Of a DNA stretch of 13,927 bases, positions 7,032-13,583 are shown one piece after another. How positions within the stretch are numbered: the first letter of the stretch is position 1; the number at the start of each line of letters is the position of its first letter. Origin of the DNA: Anaerolineae bacterium (lineage in GTDB: Bacteria > Chloroflexota > Anaerolineae > J102); contig JALSPL010000187.1 in assembly GCA_026985975.1 (NCBI GenBank), positions 1-13,927 on the forward strand, in the 5' to 3' direction. The notes beneath the pieces were generated by a model. That model made no database searches, was not told the DNA's origin, and saw only the letters and a program-made list of their open reading frames with translations. The position numbers and the translations under genes were made by a program.

Positions 7032-9098
7032 TTATTGGCTGAAGTAGTAGGTTTCGGGCTGGGTGTTGCCGGGCGTGCGCAGAGGCCAGTCGTTGCCCGC
7101 TGTTTCGGGCACGTTCTGCAAGTTGTTGTTTACGACCACCACGCCCTGAATCATAGGCGTCAGGCCCACGGTGCCGATCTCCCAGATGTTGTCGGCCCAG
7201 ACCTTGAACAGCTCCTGGGCGATCTTGATCTGATCTTCGCGGCCCGAGACCTTGCCCTTGTCGATGAGCTCGACCAGCTTCTTGATCTCGGCCGGGGGTT
7301 CCATGCCCTCGGCGCCGTTGGTCTCATACCATTTGCGGAACAGCGGCCCGAAGGTGAGGGCGGGATTGCTGCGGGGGTCCATCTTGGGCTGGCCGCTGAA
7401 GGGGAAGCCGGTGGTGTCCTCGTTCCAGATTTCGGTCATCAGCTCGTTGGTGTCGCGCATCTGGAAGGCCAGGGCCCGCTCGCGCACTTCGACGTGGGCC
7501 TTGACGCCCACTTTGCCCCACTGCTCCACCGCCAACTGCCCCACATCGGTCCAGTTGCCGAAGGCGGGCACCACGTTGATCTCGATGTCCAGGGGCTTGC
7601 CGCTGGGCAGCAGACGATAGCCGTCGGCGTCTCGCTCGGTGAGGCCGATGCCATCCAGCAGCTCATTGGCTTTGTCGGGATCATGCTCGGTGTACTTGTA
7701 GGCCCACTCGTCGCCGGGATAGTAGGGATGGTTGGGAGCGGGCACGCCCTGTCGGGCCTCGCCCAGGCCCAAAAAGGCCAGTTCCTTGATGGCTTCCCGG
7801 TCCAGCGCATAGGAGAGGGCGACGCGGAAGTCCTTGTTGCGCAGTAGTTCGCCGATCTCCGGGTCTTTCTGGTAAGTTTGGTTGAACATGAACACCGCGT
7901 CAGAGCCGCCGAAGGTGGGCCAGGTGACCACATGATAGCCGCCCTTGTCCTCGTTTTCCTTGAGTACGGGGTAGTTGCTCATGTTGATGTGCCGGGCCTG
8001 GAAGTCCAGCTCGCCCGAGACCGCCGCCAGGTTCAGCGCTTCTTTGTCGGCGAAGAAGGTGAGCCGCACTTCGTCGATGTAGGGAAGCTGATTGCCTTCG
8101 GGATCAACGCCTACGTAGTAGGGATTGCGCTTGAGGGTGAAGACAGGATCGGCTACGGTGGAGTTATCGGGAACCCAGGCCGCGGTGGTGGGCCGATCGG
8201 CGTTGGTCTGGGGCAGGGCCTTGACGGTGAACAGCTCCACCCAGGTGTCGAAGCCCGAATCCTTGACCATCTTCTCCAACTCGTCCTTATCTGCGTAGTT
8301 GGGATGGAATTGTTTGAGATAATGGGCGGGCGCATAAGCCAGATTGGCGATGGAGAGGTCGGCCCCGTCCTTGTTGGCCAGGTCCAGCAAAAAGGCGGTG
8401 TTGGGCTGCTTGAAGGTCCATTTGACGGTGTAATCGTCCAGCTTCTCGACGGTAGCCACGGAGCCGTCGCCGTTGACCATCCAGTTGGCGGGGTTCGGCA
8501 TCAGGTCTTTGTTCAACAGGATGTCGTTGTACCAGAACATGATGTCGTCCGCGGTCAGCGGTTCGCCATCAGACCACTTGGCTCCCGGGCGCAGATACAC
8601 CGTCCATTCGGTGAAATCATCGTTGGAGTCCCAGCCCTTGGCGATGTGCGGGATGACTTCGCTGCCATCGGGCGAGAAGCGCACCAGGGCGTCATAGACG
8701 ACGCGCACATAGTTGTTGTGGTCCGACGGCCCCAGGAAGGCCCGGCGCAGGGTTCCGCCATATTGGCCGATGTCTTTGGCGACTTCCTCCACCAGCGGTT
8801 CTTCGGGCAGGCGTTCATCCACCGGCGGCAGTTCGCCAGCTTTGACCATCTCGGCCAGCATGGGGGCTTCCTTGTATTTGCTCTCGGCCGCGGGGGCTTC
8901 GGCTGCGGGCGCTTCAGTGGGCTTGGCCGCGGGCGCTTCAGTGGGCTTGGTCGCGGGCGCTTCAGTGGCTGCGGGCTTCTCGGCCGGAGCCTGGGTAGGG
9001 GCGGGCGCAGCATTGCACGCAGCCAGCGCCAGCGTCAAAACCATCAGCAAAACGCCAATGAGTAGCAGGGTGCGGTGGTTCGTGTAAAAACGCTTCAT
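7032..9098 (-). CDS. oppA: ABC transporter substrate-binding lipoprotein, family 5 (OppA/DppA-like)
   Basis: Extracytoplasmic, lipid-anchored receptor of the importer. The frame opens at 9185, but the ATG at 9098 follows AGGAGG by 6 nt and gives a classic lipoprotein signal: a KR-containing start, a hydrophobic core (11-27) and a lipobox LAAC with the modified C28. Residues 30-72 are a low-complexity tether with repeated KPTEAPA units. From about 110 the family 5 solute-binding fold follows: IGQYGGTLRRA, LRPGAKWSDGEPLTADDI and, centrally, FRVALSYALDREAIKE. At 688 residues it is much longer than E. coli DppA (about 535). Family 5 proteins bind peptides but also nickel, opines and oligosaccharides. 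The neighbouring epimerase and deacetylase favour a sugar-containing ligand here, which is an inference. It is followed by the hairpin at 6972-7010. Confidence 0.92.
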   Translation of the reverse strand: MKRFYTNHRTLLLIGVLLMVLTLALAACNAAPAPTQAPAEKPAATEAPATKPTEAPAAKPTEAPAAEAPAAESKYKEAPMLAEMVKAGELPPVDERLPEEPLVEEVAKDIGQYGGTLRRAFLGPSDHNNYVRVVYDALVRFSPDGSEVIPHIAKGWDSNDDFTEWTVYLRPGAKWSDGEPLTADDIMFWYNDILLNKDLMPNPANWMVNGDGSVATVEKLDDYTVKWTFKQPNTAFLLDLANKDGADLSIANLAYAPAHYLKQFHPNYADKDELEKMVKDSGFDTWVELFTVKALPQTNADRPTTAAWVPDNSTVADPVFTLKRNPYYVGVDPEGNQLPYIDEVRLTFFADKEALNLAAVSGELDFQARHINMSNYPVLKENEDKGGYHVVTWPTFGGSDAVFMFNQTYQKDPEIGELLRNKDFRVALSYALDREAIKELAFLGLGEARQGVPAPNHPYYPGDEWAYKYTEHDPDKANELLDGIGLTERDADGYRLLPSGKPLDIEINVVPAFGNWTDVGQLAVEQWGKVGVKAHVEVRERALAFQMRDTNELMTEIWNEDTTGFPFSGQPKMDPRSNPALTFGPLFRKWYETNGAEGMEPPAEIKKLVELIDKGKVSGREDQIKIAQELFKVWADNIWEIGTVGLTPMIQGVVVVNNNLQNVPETAGNDWPLRTPGNTQPETYYFSQ
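8905..8976 (-). repeat. 24-nt tandem repeat encoding the lipoprotein tether
   Basis: The plus-strand unit GCGGGCGCTTCAGTGGGCTT plus 4 nt occurs at 8905-8928 and 8929-8952 with one mismatch, and a partial third copy starts at 8953. It encodes eight-residue Ala-Pro-Thr-Glu-Lys units between the lipid anchor and the binding domain. Copy number could vary between strains by slippage. Confidence 0.75.
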
Positions 9099-9100
9099 GG

Positions 9101-9110
9101 GGTTCCTCCT
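9101..9110 (-). promoter_or_regulatory. Ribosome binding site of oppA
   Basis: AGGAGGAACC reads into the ATG at 9098, with AGGAGG 6 nt before it. This near-perfect site fixes the lipoprotein start rather than the upstream start at 9185, and fits the high expression expected of a binding protein. Confidence 0.8.
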
Positions 9111-9190
9111 CGCTGAAAAAGACGGAATGAATGGGTAAGGGGGTTTTGGAGACGTAGGCGGTTGATCATTCGTGCCGATAATCACCTCCG

Positions 9191-9200
9191 ATTTCGAAAT
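9191..9200. promoter_or_regulatory. Perfect 10-bp palindrome ATTTCGAAAT between the regulator gene and oppA
   Basis: The palindrome is centred on CG, like many LacI-family operators, and extends to a 16-mer of the form CCnATTTCGAAATnGG. No clear -35/-10 pair accompanies it, and it does not match the GTGAGCGCTCAC site upstream of the regulator. A regulatory role is a guess. Confidence 0.25.
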
Positions 9201-9236
9201 TGGGTGAAAAGAGGAAGAGAGGAGCGTTGCATTTCT

Positions 9237-10247
9237 TCAATCGATCGCGGGGGCGCTTTCACGCAAGATGAGCTCCGGCGTCATGCTGATAACCGGGGCT
9301 GGCAGTTGTTCGCCATCGATCTGTTTCAGCAGCAGGGAGATGGCCTGTTCTCCCATCTCGCTGCGGGGGATGCGGCAGGTGCTGAGAGATGGGGTGACCA
9401 GCGAGGCCAGGTAGATGTCGTCGAAGCCGATGATGGCCACGTCGTCCGGCACGCGGCGGCCCAGGGCCTTGCATGCCTGGATCGCTCCCACCGCCACCAG
9501 GTCGTTGTAGCAGAAGAGCGCGTCCAGGCGAGGATGCTGCGCCAACAGTTGGGTGGCGGCGTCGGCTCCGCCGGGCACAGTGGGCGGACAATGCACCTGC
9601 CAGGATTCTTCGAATGAAAGTCTCGCCTGGGATAGGGCGTCTGCATAGCCAAGCTGGCGGCAAACGCCGCTGTAAGAGAAATCGGGCCCCAGCAACATGC
9701 CGATGCGGGCCCGCCCCAATTGAATCAAATGTTGCACCGCCTCTTTTGCGCCGCGCCGGTCGTTGTTCATCACCGCGGGAAAGGGATGATTTTCGATAAT
9801 GCGATTGACCAACACCACAGCGGAAAAATGCTCCAGCGCCTTCAATAATTCTGGCCCCTGCTGGCGCAACCCGCCCAGGATAACCCCATCCACCTGTTTT
9901 TGCTCTAGCGAATAAAGCGCGTCCAGTTCGCGTTGAGGATTTTCATTGGTGTTGCACAAAAAGACGCTGTATCCCCGGTCGTGAGCGGTGTTCTCGATGC
10001 CTTTCGCCAGATCGGAGAAGAAGGGGTTGGAGATATCGGGCACGACCATGCCGATGGTGGCGGTGCGAGAGGTGGCCAATCCCCGGGCCAGCCCGCTGGG
10101 CCGATACCCCGTCCGTTCGATAATCGCCAGCACCTTTTCCCGGGTCTCCGGGCTCACTTCCGCCTTATTGTTGATGACGCGTGACACCGTTTGATGAGAC
10201 ACCCCCGCCAGTTTCGCAACATCGGAGATGGTGACGCGCCGGGCCAT
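9237..10247 (-). CDS. LacI-family transcriptional regulator
   Basis: A 336-residue regulator of standard LacI/GalR layout. It has an N-terminal helix-turn-helix (6-25: VTISDVAKLAGVSHQTVSRV), the hinge helix RPSGLARGLA (49-58) and then a two-lobed sugar-binding core. The recognition helix reads H18-Q19-T-V-S-R23, matching E. coli LacI Y17-Q18-T-V-S-R22 apart from His for Tyr, consistent with the lac-like operator at 10275-10300. Effector-pocket positions are retained: R197 in CRQLGYADA, N248 in CYNDL and Asp in GFDDIYLA (D276/D277). Such proteins usually repress until a sugar binds. The gene is first in the leftward cluster, 138 nt before oppA, so autoregulation and control of the whole operon are likely. 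Start: the ATG at 10247 follows AGGAG by 7 nt. The inducer is unknown, probably a sugar or amino sugar. Confidence 0.93.
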   Translation of the reverse strand: MARRVTISDVAKLAGVSHQTVSRVINNKAEVSPETREKVLAIIERTGYRPSGLARGLATSRTATIGMVVPDISNPFFSDLAKGIENTAHDRGYSVFLCNTNENPQRELDALYSLEQKQVDGVILGGLRQQGPELLKALEHFSAVVLVNRIIENHPFPAVMNNDRRGAKEAVQHLIQLGRARIGMLLGPDFSYSGVCRQLGYADALSQARLSFEESWQVHCPPTVPGGADAATQLLAQHPRLDALFCYNDLVAVGAIQACKALGRRVPDDVAIIGFDDIYLASLVTPSLSTCRIPRSEMGEQAISLLLKQIDGEQLPAPVISMTPELILRESAPAID

Positions 10248-10254
10248 GCGGTGG

Positions 10255-10259
10255 CTCCT
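10255..10259 (-). promoter_or_regulatory. Ribosome binding site of the LacI-family gene
   Basis: AGGAG lies 7 nt before the ATG at 10247. Its upstream edge touches the outermost TGTGAGCG half-site (10259-10266), so repressor bound there would sit right over the leader. Confidence 0.65.
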
Positions 10260-10300
10260 GTGAGCGGTGAAGGATGTGAGCGCTGCCGTGAGCGCTCACA
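10259..10300. promoter_or_regulatory. Operator cluster for the LacI-family regulator
   Basis: On the plus strand there is a perfect 12-bp palindrome GTGAGCGCTCAC (10288-10299), the core of the symmetric lac operator. TGTGAGCGCT (10275-10284) and AGCGCTCACA (10291-10300) also form a 10-bp inverted repeat with a 6-nt spacer. A third half-site, TGTGAGCG, lies at 10259-10266. The main palindrome is centred about 15-16 nt downstream of the predicted transcription start, a position that would block transcription. Binding by the adjacent regulator is inferred from the LacI-like recognition helix. Confidence 0.75.
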
Positions 10301-10315
10301 TGGCGTTATAAACGT

Positions 10316-10344
10316 AATATACAGTACCTACGCGCTTTTGTCAA
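10316..10344 (-). promoter_or_regulatory. Sigma-70 promoter for the regulator/importer operon
   Basis: On the minus strand, TTGACA (10339-10344) is followed by exactly 17 nt and TATATT (10316-10321). This gives a -35 matching 6/6 and a -10 matching 5/6 of consensus. The predicted start is near 10309, with a leader of about 60 nt containing the operator cluster. It could drive all eight leftward genes, since no other clear promoter was found between the regulator gene and oppA. Confidence 0.75.
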
Positions 10345-10396
10345 TAGTTTTGTGAGACGGTGATTACCCATATCTTACAAAAGCCGCGTCGGTCGT

Positions 10397-10429
10397 AGAC
10401 TTTCGAGATCTGCGAGACCTCGAAAGTCT
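10397..10429. repeat. Perfect 11-bp inverted repeat (hairpin 1 of 3)
   Basis: AGACTTTCGAG (10397-10407) and CTCGAAAGTCT (10419-10429) are exact reverse complements around an 11-nt loop. It is the longest perfect stem in this gap. It may be a dispersed intergenic repeat or a two-fold protein site, with no direct evidence for either. Confidence 0.6.
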
Positions 10430-10437
10430 GCGGGAAG

Positions 10438-10454
10438 CAGACGCAAGACGTCTG
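10438..10454. repeat. 6-bp inverted repeat (hairpin 2 of 3)
   Basis: CAGACG and CGTCTG are separated by CAAGA, immediately after hairpin 1. The bases resemble the AGTCTGCG that ends hairpin 1, so the two may belong to one repeat element. Confidence 0.4.
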
Positions 10455-10457
10455 ATT

Positions 10458-10476
10458 TGGGGCTTCGCCCCATTTT
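10458..10476 (+). terminator. Hairpin followed by TTTT, terminator-like on the plus strand (hairpin 3 of 3)
   Basis: TGGGGC-TTC-GCCCCA forms a 6-bp GC-rich stem followed by TTTT. It would stop rightward transcription before the candidate acyl-CoA promoter at 10504, insulating it from antisense or stray transcription of the operator region. The U-run is short, so this is only a candidate. Confidence 0.35.
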
Positions 10477-10503
10477 GAACCGCACCCCCTCTCGCCTGTT
10501 CAA

Positions 10504-10532
10504 TTGACGTGGCTGTGCGAAGAGAGTAAGAT
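10504..10532 (+). promoter_or_regulatory. Candidate sigma-70 promoter for the acyl-CoA genes
   Basis: TTGACG (10504-10509), 17 nt, then TAAGAT (10527-10532). The -35 matches 5/6, the -10 matches 4/6 and the spacing is ideal. The start would be near 10539, leaving a leader of about 140 nt. No operator was recognised with confidence. Confidence 0.45.
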
Positions 10533-10666
10533 TGTGGCGTGGAGTGCAACTCGCTCGGCGCTGTTTCTGCAAGATACAGTCCCGGAAAATGGCCCGTGCG
10601 CTCCATTGGCCGTTTACGGTCGAACATCCTTACTTGCCCGTGAGGGCGCTTCGCTCCATTACACTG

Positions 10667-10673
10667 GGAGGTG
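10667..10673 (+). promoter_or_regulatory. Ribosome binding site of the acyl-CoA synthetase gene
   Basis: GGAGGTG ends 4 nt before the ATG at 10678. It decides this start over upstream in-frame starts and agrees with where family similarity begins. Confidence 0.75.
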
Positions 10674-10677
10674 TAAC

Positions 10678-12249
10678 ATGAGACAATACATCGTGCATGA
10701 GGTTATCCGGCGCACGCTGATAACCAATCCCGATCAACTGGTTGTTTCGGGCGACACGCGGCTGACGTATGCGCAGTTGTATGAGCGCGTGCTGCGCCTG
10801 GCGAACAGTTTGCAAAAATTGGGCGTTGGGTCAGGTACGGTGGTGGGCGTGCTGGATGTGAACACCCACCGCTATCTTGAGCTCCACTACGCCCTTTCGA
10901 TGCTGGGCGCGACCTTGCACACCATCAACTTTCGCCTGTCGCCGGAACAGATGGTTTACAGTATGGTTCATGCCGGTGATGAATGGTTGTTTGTTTCGGA
11001 TACGTTTATGGCCGCCGCCAAACCGCTCACGTCAAAATTTCCCAATTGGGTGATTATGAGCGATGATTCCGCCTATCCGCTGCCGGAGACGGCGCAGGCC
11101 CATCGGTATGAGGATTTGGTTGCGAGCGGGGACGCCATTGAACTTTCATCGGCCGACAGCGTTCAGGACACCGATATTTTCTCGATTTTTTACACCACAG
11201 GCACCACAGGCAAGCCCAAAGGGATTCGTTATCAGCACAAACAGATCCTGTTGGGCGCGTTGCAGCTCTTCCATCATCTGGCAATGCACCAGACCGGCGC
11301 TCGCATCGATAGCCGCGATGTGTTCATGCCGTTGGTGCCGTTTTTCCACATTCATGGCTGGGGAATGGCCTTTTTCCCTGCATACATCGGCTCGAAATTG
11401 GTGCTGGCGGGCGCAGCGCCCCCGGCGCAGCAGGTGGCGCTCATCCAGCGAGAGGGCGTGACCGCACTGAATATGGTTCCCACGCAATTGCACATGCTGC
11501 TCGAACAGCCCGATTTCGGCAACGTGAAAATCCTGACGGGCGGCAGTCCCCTCGCCTCGGGCCTGGCCAAAGCCGCCAACAGCCGCGGCGTCAAATTCAG
11601 TCTGATTTACGGCGGGTCCGATCAGCTCGGAACAGCGATTTCGGTGGTGCCGGAAGATGTCGATCCGAACAGCCCGGAAGCGCTGGCGTGGCTGCGGGTG
11701 GGGATGCGCCCGTTGCCGATGGTGGAGGTGGAAGTGCGCGACAAGGAGGGCAATCTGGTTCCGCATGACGGGCAGACTGTAGGGGAGGTGTGGGTGCGCA
11801 GCCCCTGGTTGCCGGAAGGTTATTACAAAGAGCCTGAACTCACCGCCCGGGCGTACATCGATGGTTGGTTCCGCTCCGGCGATCTGGGCGTTTTCTTCCC
11901 CAATGGTGGATTGTATGTCGCCGATCGCGAGCGCGACGCGGTGAAAAGCGGCGGTGAGTGGATTCCCACCGGCATGTTGGAGGCGATCCTTTCGGAGCAT
12001 CCCGCCGTGGGGATTGTGGCAGTTATCGCCCGTCCGGATGAGCGCTGGGGAGAACGCCCGCTGGCGGTGGTCAAATCCAGCGCCGAAGTGACTGCAGAGG
12101 AATTGCGGGCGTTTCTGCGACCCAAAGTCGCGGACGGCGTGATTGCCAGCTATTGGATTCCCGACGCATTCGTCTTTGTGGATGAAATGCCCCTGACCAG
12201 CGCTGGCAAAATCAACAAAGTCGCTCTACGCGAGCAATTTGCCCAATGA
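10678..12249 (+). CDS. Acyl-CoA synthetase (AMP-forming, medium/long-chain type)
   Basis: A member of the ANL adenylate-forming superfamily that joins a carboxylic acid to CoA through an acyl-adenylate, probably cytoplasmic. It has 523 residues from the ATG at 10678. The N-terminal domain has VVGVLDVNTHRYLEL (55-69) and LGATLHTINFRLSPEQ (76-91), typical of medium/long-chain fatty-acid enzymes. The phosphate loop is TTGTTGKPKG (173-182). The usual YGxTE motif is replaced by YGGSDQLGT (311-319). GWFRSGDLG (396-404) is followed by DRERDAVKSGGEWI (416-429), and PLTSAGKINK (506-515) carries the adenylation Lys K511. It is followed after 14 nt by an acyl-CoA dehydrogenase gene, so the two form a catabolic pair for a fatty or branched acid. 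Chain length cannot be read from the sequence, and the altered A5 motif makes the exact substrate uncertain. Confidence 0.88.
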   Translation: MRQYIVHEVIRRTLITNPDQLVVSGDTRLTYAQLYERVLRLANSLQKLGVGSGTVVGVLDVNTHRYLELHYALSMLGATLHTINFRLSPEQMVYSMVHAGDEWLFVSDTFMAAAKPLTSKFPNWVIMSDDSAYPLPETAQAHRYEDLVASGDAIELSSADSVQDTDIFSIFYTTGTTGKPKGIRYQHKQILLGALQLFHHLAMHQTGARIDSRDVFMPLVPFFHIHGWGMAFFPAYIGSKLVLAGAAPPAQQVALIQREGVTALNMVPTQLHMLLEQPDFGNVKILTGGSPLASGLAKAANSRGVKFSLIYGGSDQLGTAISVVPEDVDPNSPEALAWLRVGMRPLPMVEVEVRDKEGNLVPHDGQTVGEVWVRSPWLPEGYYKEPELTARAYIDGWFRSGDLGVFFPNGGLYVADRERDAVKSGGEWIPTGMLEAILSEHPAVGIVAVIARPDERWGERPLAVVKSSAEVTAEELRAFLRPKVADGVIASYWIPDAFVFVDEMPLTSAGKINKVALREQFAQ

Positions 12250-12252
12250 TTT

Positions 12253-12259
12253 AGGAGGT
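12253..12259 (+). promoter_or_regulatory. Ribosome binding site of the acyl-CoA dehydrogenase gene
   Basis: AGGAGGT, a full match to the anti-Shine-Dalgarno, lies 4 nt before the ATG at 12264 and 3 nt after the synthetase stop. This indicates co-transcription with strong independent initiation. Confidence 0.85.
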
Positions 12260-12263
12260 AAAA

Positions 12264-13514
12264 ATGTCAATTCAGGCCATGCTGACAGATAACGAACTGC
12301 AACTACGCGCCCAGGTGCAGGATTTTGTCGCCTCGGTTCCGCGCCAATTGCTGCTTGATATGGATGCGGACAAAGTGAGCTATCCGCAGGAGTTTTTGCA
12401 GGAGGCGGGACGGCGCGGTTTGTTGGGGTTGCGTTTTGCCCCGAGATATGGCGGGGCCGGACTGCCGTGGACATCGGAAATGGTGGCGCTGGAGGAGGTG
12501 GGCGTGCTGGGCACTTCGTTGGGGTGTCTCTATTCGCTGGTGTCCATCGTGGGCGAAGCGATTGACAAGTTCGGCACCGAAGCGCAGAAGAAAAAATACC
12601 TCGTCCCCATGATCGCCGGTGAGTTGGGCGTGGCGGAAGGCTTGACCGAACCGCGCGGCGGCTCCGACTTTTTTGCGGCGACCACCCGCGCCCGGCGCGA
12701 GGGCGATGTGTTCTATCTCAGCGGTCAAAAGCGGTTTGTGGTGGGCGCCGAAGGGGCGGATCTGTTTCTGATCTACGGCAAGGTCGAGGGGGAGGATGAC
12801 CCCAAAAAGGCGATGACCGCTTTTTTGGTGGAGCGGGGGCCCGGGGTGGAGGTGGCGCACGTGTATGGTTTGATGGGCACGCGCGGCGGGGGCACCGGAA
12901 GGATCGTGCTGAAAAATGCGCCCGTTCCGGTGGAGAATGTGCTGGGCGGCGCGGCGGGCGTTGGCAATGGCACCGCCGTCTTCAATCAGATGATGATTCC
13001 GGAGCGGATGACATCGGCGGGGGCGGCTGTGGGCATGGGCCGCGCCGCCATCGAGATCGCAGCGCGATATGCAGACCGACGGCGGGCGTTCGGACGCAAG
13101 ATCCGACGATTCGAGGGGGTTAGCTTCAAGATTGCGGAGAGCCTGACGCTGCTGGATGCCGCTCGAGCGCTCAATTACGCTACCGCACGCAGCATCGAGG
13201 CGGGCGGCGATGCCGGGAAAATTCGGCGGCTGGTGTCGGAATCCAAGAAATTCAGTACCGAAGCCGCCTGGGAGGTGGTCAATCACGCCATGCAGATCTT
13301 GGGCGGCATTGGCTACACCAACATCTTTCCGGTGGAAAAACTCTTGCGCGATGTCCGGCTCATCACCATCTGGACAGGCACGAATGAGATCATGAATCTG
13401 GTAATTCAGCATGAGTTTTACCGGGAATTCGCCAAAAAGCCGCCCCGCGGACGCAATGTGGAAGCAGATGCCGCCGGGGCGGAATTCGAGGAGGAGAAAG
13501 AGTACAACGAGTGA
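12264..13514 (+). CDS. Acyl-CoA dehydrogenase family flavoprotein
   Basis: A 416-residue FAD enzyme that would introduce the 2,3-double bond in an acyl-CoA, passing electrons to an electron-transfer flavoprotein. Domains: N-terminal helical (about 1-120), a middle beta domain opening with LTEPRGGSDFF (127-137), and a C-terminal helical domain with RRAFGRKIRRFEGVSFKIAE (273-292) and the flavin/CoA-contacting MQILGGIGYTNIFPVEKLLRDVR (343-365, key residues GGIGY). The usual YEGT catalytic motif reads WTGT (370-373), so Glu is absent there. Instead E247 in IPERM occupies the position used by isovaleryl- and long-chain enzymes: 29 residues before the Phe of AFG, the same distance as T255 in medium-chain dehydrogenase. 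It ends in an unusual acidic tail (about 397-416). It is paired with the synthetase gene upstream. The substrate is probably a long or branched acyl-CoA, not certain. Confidence 0.9.
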   Translation: MSIQAMLTDNELQLRAQVQDFVASVPRQLLLDMDADKVSYPQEFLQEAGRRGLLGLRFAPRYGGAGLPWTSEMVALEEVGVLGTSLGCLYSLVSIVGEAIDKFGTEAQKKKYLVPMIAGELGVAEGLTEPRGGSDFFAATTRARREGDVFYLSGQKRFVVGAEGADLFLIYGKVEGEDDPKKAMTAFLVERGPGVEVAHVYGLMGTRGGGTGRIVLKNAPVPVENVLGGAAGVGNGTAVFNQMMIPERMTSAGAAVGMGRAAIEIAARYADRRRAFGRKIRRFEGVSFKIAESLTLLDAARALNYATARSIEAGGDAGKIRRLVSESKKFSTEAAWEVVNHAMQILGGIGYTNIFPVEKLLRDVRLITIWTGTNEIMNLVIQHEFYREFAKKPPRGRNVEADAAGAEFEEEKEYNE

Positions 13515-13583
13515 GACAAATACAGTTTTGTTGCTTCGTAAAACGAGAATCTGCTGGATAAAGGCGGTTTTCGCCGCAGCAAT

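Larger units (their letters stand above)
10248..10677. other. Divergent intergenic region (430 nt)
   Basis: This gap separates the leftward sugar-type operon from the rightward acyl-CoA genes. It holds the leftward promoter and operators (10259-10344), three consecutive hairpins (10397-10476), a candidate rightward promoter (10504-10532) and a leader of about 140 nt to the synthetase gene. The synthetase frame stays open back to 10504, but those 58 extra residues look non-coding and the ribosome site is at 10667. No additional gene was seen. Confidence 0.7.

Noticed and set aside
7878..9065. Plus-strand open frame of 395 codons opposite oppA
   Set aside because: Its Gly/Arg-rich repeats are the reverse of the lipoprotein tether, and the gene on the other strand is certain.
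10296..10301. ATG-TGA start-stop in the regulator leader (minus strand)
   Set aside because: It falls inside the operator palindrome and has no ribosome site, so it is best explained as a by-product of the TGTGAG word.
10364..10627. Possible 87-residue minus-strand gene in the divergent gap
   Set aside because: It crosses the three hairpins and the candidate rightward promoter, has no ribosome site, and shows no domain.
10640..10660. GTGAGGGCGCT followed by TCGCTCC as a second operator before the synthetase gene
   Set aside because: It needs an inserted base to match GTGAGCGCT and is not a palindrome, so shared control by the LacI-family regulator is not supported.
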